DNA from: an uncultured Clostridium sp. | GTDB lineage: Bacteria > Bacillota > Clostridia > TANB77 > CAG-508 | Length of the DNA stretch: 8,722 nucleotides | Direction of reading: 5' to 3' | NCBI GenBank assembly: GCA_947057505.1 | Contig: CAMSEM010000050.1 | Coordinates: 1-8,722 of the forward strand | Part shown: piece after piece, positions 4,902 to 8,722 of the stretch | Numbering within the stretch: the first letter of the stretch is position 1 | Layout of the letters: every line of letters begins with the position of its first letter | Position numbers and translations under genes: made by a program | Notes under the pieces: model-generated | Databases searched by the model: none | Seen by the model: the letters and a program-made list of their open reading frames with translations, nothing else | What the model was told of the DNA's origin: nothing

Positions 4902-6479
4902 TTAGTTAGAAACTTCAGGAGTCTGCAAAACTTCAACAGATTGAGAAACCTCGGAAGACGTAGGAGTTTCTTGACTTTGAGGAGCTTCAGGAAGAAGTTC
5001 TTCTGCTGCTGAAGCAGGAAGCAACTTTTTGGAGATAAGCCATGTAGTAGCTCCTGCAAACGCAACTGGCATCAGCTTTTTCATAATGGACACAATCTGG
5101 TTCATAAAAGCTTTCATACCTGTAGTTTCAGCGGTATCATCAGCGCTTGGGGAAGAATTAAGCATCTTCTTGCCATACAAAAGTACACCAATCAAGACAA
5201 TAATGGCCAAAAATGCAAACCTTTTAGCATTTTGTTTTTCCTCTTCATTAGATAAGTCAATATGAAACTTATCAGCAATAAAGAGTTTAGCCATTTCGGC
5301 ATAAAGTTTAGCACTGTCTACAATACCGCCAGCCTTTTGCTTAGCTTTATCGGTAATAGCCAAAACCTGTGCAGACTTTGTAGAAATTGCATAAACCACA
5401 ATAACGCAAAGGGCAATAGGTAAAAGCTTCTCGGTCATAGGCGAAATCCAGCCAAACTTTTGACTCATGGCAGTCATTTCTTGCAGCCCATTCTCTACAT
5501 CTTTAGGAGAAATATCTTTCGGGTCTTTACTGCCATAAATAGAAGAAAATACCTTCATAGCCCCATAGCCAATGGCAGCAACTTTACCCAATTTCATTAA
5601 CTTGCGAAGATTTGCTTTGTCTTCCAAAGTTTTCATAGGGAAGCCAAGGTGCTTTTCGCAAAGTTCACCAATATTGTCTGTTGTAATGCCAGAACGCTTC
5701 GAGTTCAAAATGCGATAAGCAGCGTAAACGCTAAGCAAAGGTACTGCCCATTTAAGAGCAGGCTTATACTTTTCACCCCACTGCATCAAAAGCTGAACAT
5801 TTTCTTCCGGGGAATGTCTGTACAGTTGGTCAAAAATCCGTGTAACATTGTTAGTAGTCATAGTCGTATCCTCCTTTTGTTTGGGTGCAAATTCTTTTTC
5901 ATCTTGACATTTTGCTTCTTGTTTCTTAACTCCCAGAATATTCTTAGGCTCTTTTGCCAAAAGTTTTTGCGGATTTACAATTTTCCAATACTCATCCTCA
6001 TCAAACTCAAATCCAAGAGTACATTTCAAAGTACCAGTAGATTTTAAATCTAATCTTGCACGTTGAGCAAGCTGATAAAAATTGCAAGTTTTAGTATTGA
6101 AGCATGCGCAGCCACAATCAGAAGTGAAAAAGTCATAAATATAATCGAAAGAGATAGGAAAAATAACATCAAATGTAATAATAGGATGTGTCTTATCTTC
6201 AACAATAGAAGAAAGTGGAATCTTTTTATAAAAAGAACAAACGCGACAGATATCTTCCCCATCATAACGAACATGTAAAAAATCATTTTCGATCATAAAT
6301 GAGTATTCAGTACAAGAACAATTTATATGACAATCGTCAGTAGCAGAATAATCTGGTCCAAAAATCGAAGGGGAATTCTTCAAATACTCATTCAAAGATC
6401 CAAAGTTCCACATGTGCCATTCTTCACAAGTCGGGCATAAGTACCGTGTGGGTTTCAATTTTAAAAGTTCTTTATGCAT
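4902..6479 (-). CDS. Uncharacterised two-part protein: cysteine-rich N-terminal half fused to a multi-membrane-segment half
   Basis: A 525-residue frame of unknown function. Residues 1-170 are cysteine-rich, with CPTC (15-18), C50/C54/C56, CRVC (78-81), CGCAC (122-126) and C132, which suggests metal binding. Residues 171-206 are a charged linker. From M207 on there are four or five hydrophobic segments (about 241-258, 295-312, 351-368, 419-436, 467-485) in an internally repeated pattern, then an acidic Ser/Thr/Glu-rich tail. The start at 6479 has GGAGGAGG just upstream. M207 (5859-5861) has its own perfect ribosome site, so a separate 319-residue product is likely. Base composition changes at the same place: hand counts of single 60-base lines give 14/60 GC in the N-terminal part (6121-6180) and 27/60 in the C-terminal part (5041-5100), while the VanW gene gives 11/60 (3661-3720). 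This points to a chimera of a resident gene and an acquired one, or to a two-gene unit that lost a stop codon. No domain is recognised; a membrane role is inference. Confidence 0.78.
   Translation of the reverse strand: MHKELLKLKPTRYLCPTCEEWHMWNFGSLNEYLKNSPSIFGPDYSATDDCHINCSCTEYSFMIENDFLHVRYDGEDICRVCSFYKKIPLSSIVEDKTHPIITFDVIFPISFDYIYDFFTSDCGCACFNTKTCNFYQLAQRARLDLKSTGTLKCTLGFEFDEDEYWKIVNPQKLLAKEPKNILGVKKQEAKCQDEKEFAPKQKEDTTMTTNNVTRIFDQLYRHSPEENVQLLMQWGEKYKPALKWAVPLLSVYAAYRILNSKRSGITTDNIGELCEKHLGFPMKTLEDKANLRKLMKLGKVAAIGYGAMKVFSSIYGSKDPKDISPKDVENGLQEMTAMSQKFGWISPMTEKLLPIALCVIVVYAISTKSAQVLAITDKAKQKAGGIVDSAKLYAEMAKLFIADKFHIDLSNEEEKQNAKRFAFLAIIVLIGVLLYGKKMLNSSPSADDTAETTGMKAFMNQIVSIMKKLMPVAFAGATTWLISKKLLPASAAEELLPEAPQSQETPTSSEVSQSVEVLQTPEVSN
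5859..5878 (-). promoter_or_regulatory. Internal ribosome binding site and start codon (M207 of the fused gene)
   Basis: On the minus strand AAAAGGAGG (5870-5878) is followed by 8 nt and ATG (5859-5861). This is as good as or better than any other start in the window. It lies in frame in the middle of the 525-codon gene, exactly where protein character and GC content change. It would yield a 319-residue membrane protein alone. Confidence 0.65.
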
Positions 6480-6706
6480 AAAACCTCCTCCTGTCTAAAA
6501 ATAAATTAATAAATAGTTTTTTCTCCTTTCATAATAGTGTATTTACACTGTAAGCTACCAAGGCAAAATCTGCCTTTAGTATAAGCTATATAAAATACCA
6601 AAGTCTATTACACAACACTTTACATAAAAAGTAAATACTAAAAACAAAATTATGTAAAGAAAAGACCAGTGTTTACCAAATAACGTAATTATTCAGTAGC
6701 ATTAAG
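6480..6706. other. Intergenic region without a gene, upstream of the fused gene
   Basis: No coding frame is convincing here. It holds the GGAGG site of the minus-strand gene (6485-6492), a small AAGGCA/TGCCTT hairpin (6560-6576), a 10-bp inverted repeat CTTTACATAA/TTATGTAAAG (6618-6627 and 6650-6659), and a copy of TTACCAAATAAC (6673-6684) that recurs at 6853-6864 beyond the palindromic element. I could not find a convincing minus-strand promoter; TAGACT with TATACT, 18 nt apart, is the best but weak. Confidence 0.5.
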
Positions 6707-6832
6707 ACAAAAACCTTGTAATATAGTAATTTTTCTGCTGCGCCACGGACGCTCATGCTATTTTAATTTTACTTTTAAGTAAAATTAAAACACCTCGCTT
6801 TGCATACAAAATTCTATATTACAAGGTTTTGT
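6707..6832. repeat. 126-nt palindromic element with nested hairpin, MITE-like
   Basis: The ends are an inverted repeat: 17 perfect base pairs (6710-6726 with 6814-6830) that extend to ACA/TGT at the edges with one bulged base. In the middle a perfect 14-bp hairpin (TTTTAATTTTACTT at 6761-6774 with its complement at 6777-6790) has a 2-nt loop. Two GC-rich stretches (6735-6758 and 6791-6804) lie between the stems, unlike the surrounding AT-rich DNA. It encodes no protein. Long terminal inverted repeats around a short non-coding body fit a miniature transposable element, but no target duplication touches the ends; direct copies of AGCATT and TTACCAAATAAC lie further out on both sides. Confidence 0.75.
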
Positions 6833-6885
6833 AAATAACAAGCATTGAATACTTACCAAATAACTTACTATACCAAAATTTTTTG

Positions 6886-6914
6886 TTGACTTTTTTTAAA
6901 ACAGCAGATATACT
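6886..6914 (+). promoter_or_regulatory. Promoter of rsmA
   Basis: -35 TTGACT (6886-6891), 17-nt spacer and -10 TATACT (6909-6914), close to sigma-A consensus. Transcription would start near 6921, leaving a leader of about 66 nt. Confidence 0.85.
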
Positions 6915-6926
6915 AATAAGAAAATA

Positions 6927-6970
6927 AACCTTGTTGTATAGCAAAAATCTAAAGATTTCTCCTATACAAT
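6927..6970 (+). repeat. Hairpin module in the rsmA leader, copy of a repeat also at 8259-8302
   Basis: TTGTATAG (6934-6941) pairs with CTATACAA (6962-6969), and inside it AAATCT pairs with AGATTT around two bases. The hairpin lies entirely in the predicted 5' leader and ends 5 nt before the AAAGGAG ribosome site at 6975-6981, so folding could influence translation. The same 44-nt module occurs in reverse orientation at 8259-8302, identical at about 37 of 45 aligned columns, including AACCTTGTTGTA at one end and TCCTATACAAT at the other. Confidence 0.7.
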
Positions 6971-6986
6971 AGAAAAAGGAGAACCT

Positions 6987-7838
6987 ATGAATCTTCAAGA
7001 AGAAACAAAATTTTTAATGAAAAAATATCAAATTAGTGCCAATAAAAACTTAGGGCAAAATTTTCTAATTGATGAAAATGTAATACAAAATATAGTAGAA
7101 GCAGCACAAATATCAAAAGAAGATATTGTAATAGAAATAGGACCAGGACTTGGCAGTTTAACACAACCACTACTTGAAAAAGCTAAAAAAGTAATAGCAA
7201 TAGAATTAGACAAAAAAATGGCAGAAATATTACAAGACAGATTTGCTCTATATGAAAACTTTAACCTAATACAACAAGACATTTTAAAAATAGACTTCGA
7301 AAAAATGATGAAAGAGCAAAATATAGAAAAAGAAAATATAAAAATAGTAGCAAACTTACCATACTATATAACAACACCAATTATTATGAAACTACTAGAA
7401 GAAAAACTACCAATACAAAGTATTACTGTTATGATACAAAAAGAGGTAGCAGATAGACTAACAGAAACTCCAGGACAAAAAAATACAGGAGCCATTACCT
7501 ATTGTGTTTATTACTATTGCAAACCACAACAAATCATGTTAGTACCAAACACCTCCTTCATACCACCACCACAAGTAAACTCAGAAGTAATTAGGCTAGA
7601 CATTAGAAAAGAGCCACCAGTACATTTAGAAAACGAAGAATTATTCTTTAAAATCATAAAAGCAAGCTTTATGCAAAGAAGAAAGACACTATTAAATGGG
7701 CTAGCAAACAGTAACATAGCAAGCAAAGAAAAAATAAGAGAAGAGTTAGAAAGACTAAAATTACCAGAAAACACAAGAGGAGAAACACTAACAATAGAAC
7801 AATTTGCACAATTAGCAAATAATTTAAATAAGCAATAA
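6987..7838 (+). CDS. rsmA: 16S rRNA dimethyladenosine transferase RsmA (KsgA)
   Basis: A 283-residue enzyme of normal length that uses S-adenosylmethionine to dimethylate two adjacent adenines (A1518 and A1519, E. coli numbering) in the 3' hairpin of 16S rRNA, a late step in small-subunit assembly. It shows the N-terminal NLGQNFL (21-27), the SAM-binding GPGLGSLT (52-59), acidic E73 and D98 of the cofactor pocket, the catalytic NLPYY motif (123-127), FIPPPQV (191-197) and the C-terminal FMQRRKTLLNGL (228-239). The start has AAAGGAG with 5-nt spacing. It stands alone behind its own promoter and hairpin leader, and no clear terminator follows before the tRNA-Lys promoter. Loss of this enzyme is known to give kasugamycin resistance in other bacteria. 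Confidence 0.98.
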   Translation: MNLQEETKFLMKKYQISANKNLGQNFLIDENVIQNIVEAAQISKEDIVIEIGPGLGSLTQPLLEKAKKVIAIELDKKMAEILQDRFALYENFNLIQQDILKIDFEKMMKEQNIEKENIKIVANLPYYITTPIIMKLLEEKLPIQSITVMIQKEVADRLTETPGQKNTGAITYCVYYYCKPQQIMLVPNTSFIPPPQVNSEVIRLDIRKEPPVHLENEELFFKIIKASFMQRRKTLLNGLANSNIASKEKIREELERLKLPENTRGETLTIEQFAQLANNLNKQ

Positions 7839-7886
7839 ATATATTATTTTTGTAACATGAGCAAAGTCAAGAATTCAAAAAAACTA

Positions 7887-7916
7887 TTGACAAAACTACT
7901 AAAAGCGAATTATAAT
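7887..7916 (+). promoter_or_regulatory. Promoter of tRNA-Lys
   Basis: Perfect -35 TTGACA (7887-7892) and perfect -10 TATAAT (7911-7916) with an 18-nt spacer, as expected for a highly expressed tRNA gene. A 12-bp inverted repeat (7846-7857 and 7923-7934) surrounds it. Confidence 0.88.
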
Positions 7917-7940
7917 AATAATTGTTACAAAAATACTTAT

Positions 7941-8016
7941 GCGTCATTAGCTCAGTTGGTAGAGCAGCAGACTCTTAATCTGATGGTCGGAGGTTCGACT
8001 CCTCTATGACGCACCA
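7941..8016 (+). tRNA. tRNA-Lys(CUU)
   Basis: A complete 76-nt cloverleaf without an intron. The acceptor is GCGTCAT/ATGACGC, the D-arm is GCTC/GAGC, the anticodon loop is CTCTTAA with anticodon CTT (7974-7976), the variable region is TGGTC, the T-arm is GGAGG-TTCGACT-CCTCT, and CCA is encoded. The anticodon stem has a G-A mismatch at its base (positions 27 and 43; 7967 and 7983), where most tRNA-Lys genes have G-C. Confidence 0.97.
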
Positions 8017-8023
8017 AATTATA

Positions 8024-8060
8024 ACAACTTACGAACCAGAAAGTTTGTAGGTTGTTTTTT
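8024..8060 (+). terminator. Terminator of tRNA-Lys
   Basis: A 13-bp stem (8024-8036 with 8043-8055, two G-U pairs) and a 6-nt loop are followed by TTTTTT to 8060. It begins 8 nt after the tRNA. Confidence 0.92.
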
Positions 8061-8219
8061 GTATAAAGACTACTTTTAAAAAATAAATGGGTATATATGA
8101 GGGATTAATTTTTGGACAGAGAAACAGAAATATGTACTATACATAAGATTTGAAGAAACAGAGAAAGTGAAATTTACTGAAATAAAAGAACTACCTTAGA
8201 AATAAAATAATTTGATATA
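8061..8219. other. Intergenic stretch, possible short coding remnant
   Basis: No gene can be supported. One plus-strand frame is open from 8101 to a stop at 8197-8199 without a start codon, and its 32 residues (beginning INFWTEKQKYV after one Gly) have a protein-like composition, so it may be a worn gene fragment. Nothing else was recognised. Confidence 0.3.
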
Positions 8220-8380
8220 TGCAAAATGTAAAGTTTGAGTTGCATTTTGCATTTTTTCATTGTATAGGAAAAATCGCAGATTTTTCCGTGTACAACAAGG
8301 TTAAGTTTCCTTGGGCCGTGCGGTTGCGAAGCAACCTGCACATGTGGCGAATCCACTTTTCTTATAAAGTGCAACTGGAA
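8220..8380. repeat. Multi-hairpin repeat element of about 160 nt
   Basis: Hairpins follow each other almost without gaps: TGCAAAATG/CATTTTGCA (8220-8251); GGAAAAATC/GATTTTTCC with a 3-nt loop (8267-8287), nested in TTGTA/TACAA (8260-8295); CAAGG/CCTTG (8296-8313); GTGCGGTTGC/GCAACC-GCAC with one bulge (8318-8341); and alternative small stems GTGG/CCAC (8344-8356) or CACTTT/AAAGTG (8354-8371). Part of it is GC-rich against an AT-rich background. Positions 8259-8302 are the inverted counterpart of the rsmA leader hairpin. Open frames on both strands here (8219-8434, and 8174-8374 in reverse) are long because the DNA is palindromic, and I do not consider them genes. A dispersed structured element is the likely explanation. 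Confidence 0.6.
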
Positions 8381-8438
8381 GTTGATAGATTTTTAAAAGA
8401 AACTACAATAAAATTAAATATGAAGGAAGAGTAGTCTA

Positions 8439-8722
8439 ATGAAATTTGGAGAAAATTTATATAATTTAAGAAAAACAGCTAAAATGAGCCAAGAAAAATT
8501 AGCAGAAAAAATAGAGGTAACGAGACAAAGTGTATCAAAATAGGAGAATAGAGAAAGTTATCCAGAAATGGAAAAGATAATGAAATTATGTAGTATTTTC
8601 CATTGTAAAATAAATGGTTTGGTACATGAAAATATGGTAGATATAGATTCAGTAGATGAAGATATAAAAATGAGTGTAGTTAAATTTAAAGAAGAAAAGC
8701 AAAAAAAAATTAAAGGAATTAG
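8439..8722 (+). pseudogene. XRE-family regulator broken by an in-frame amber codon, runs off the window
   Basis: From the ATG at 8439 (GGAAGAG upstream) the frame encodes a helix-turn-helix of a common clostridial type: MKFGENLYNLRK, then MSQEKLAEKIEVTRQSVSK, 34 residues in all. At 8541-8543 it meets TAG exactly where this family has the tryptophan of the SKWENGE motif. After it the same frame stays open to the window end (ENRESYPEMEKI, then LCSIFHC and a charged stretch), just as in intact relatives, which usually continue into a membrane region. TGG to TAG is one G-to-A change, and the GGA glycine of ENGE also appears as AGA, another G-to-A change. I infer a recently inactivated gene; a sequencing error or readthrough is possible. 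Confidence 0.82.

Noticed and set aside
5649..6047. 132-codon plus-strand frame inside the fused minus-strand gene
   Set aside because: No recognisable protein motif, no good ribosome site, and the opposite strand has strong start sites and coherent protein features.
6505..6531. Eight-codon minus-strand mini-frame (MKGEKTIY) before the fused gene, as a leader peptide
   Set aside because: No ribosome site of its own and no attenuator-like alternative hairpins next to it.
7846..7934. 12-bp inverted repeat around the tRNA-Lys promoter as possible mobile-element ends
   Set aside because: Only 89 nt in total, with no body sequence other than the promoter and no flanking duplication; it may be a chance palindrome or a weak terminator for rsmA.
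8219..8434. Plus-strand frame of 71 codons and its reverse partner at 8174-8374
   Set aside because: Both run through consecutive palindromes that keep both strands open; no ribosome site was found for either. Kept as a repeat element, though translation cannot be ruled out.
1..8722. CRISPR arrays, complete insertion sequences, rRNA genes, or a known riboswitch
   Set aside because: Looked for regularly spaced repeats, transposase motifs, and conserved riboswitch cores; none seen.

Overview
The window looks like chromosomal DNA from a low-GC Firmicute, most likely an uncultured Clostridia-type bacterium. The genes are strongly A-rich on their coding strand, Shine-Dalgarno sites are strong, promoters are sigma-A-like (TTGACA / TATAAT), CCA is encoded in the tRNA genes, and the gene set (VanW/G5 cell-wall protein, RsmA, YmfI-like reductase, XRE regulators) is typical of that group. 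I cannot go below class level from the sequence.

Layout. Positions 1-451 hold a tRNA operon. It starts with the 3' half of a probable tRNA-Glu that follows what looks like the tail of an intron. Next comes a complete tRNA-Thr(UGU) interrupted after its anticodon by a 236-nt self-splicing type group I intron, and then a terminator. Positions 513-814 are a 5'-truncated, frameshifted HNH endonuclease remnant whose end overlaps the start of a short-chain reductase (780-1535, YmfI-like). A bidirectional terminator separates this from two minus-strand genes: a small starch/glycogen-binding-module protein (1569-2030) and an XRE regulator with a catalytically dead S24/LexA-type domain (2125-2703). 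The XRE gene is divergent from a large membrane-anchored VanW/G5 protein (2901-4763). The shared intergenic region carries promoters on both strands and repeated half-sites that could be an operator.

Positions 4902-6479 (minus strand) are the strangest part. A single 525-codon frame joins an AT-rich, cysteine-rich N-terminal half to a much more GC-rich, multi-membrane-segment C-terminal half. A near-perfect ribosome binding site and ATG sit exactly at the junction. The 507 bases upstream contain a 126-nt palindromic element but no gene. Then come rsmA with a clear promoter and a hairpin leader (6886-7838), tRNA-Lys(CUU) with promoter and terminator (7887-8060), a multi-hairpin repeat element (8220-8380) that shares a 44-nt module with the rsmA leader in inverted orientation, and finally an XRE regulator gene broken by an amber codon and running off the window.

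The points most worth following are the intron-split tRNA genes (one certain, one probable), the fused or dual-start gene at 4902-6479, and the two related hairpin elements around rsmA.
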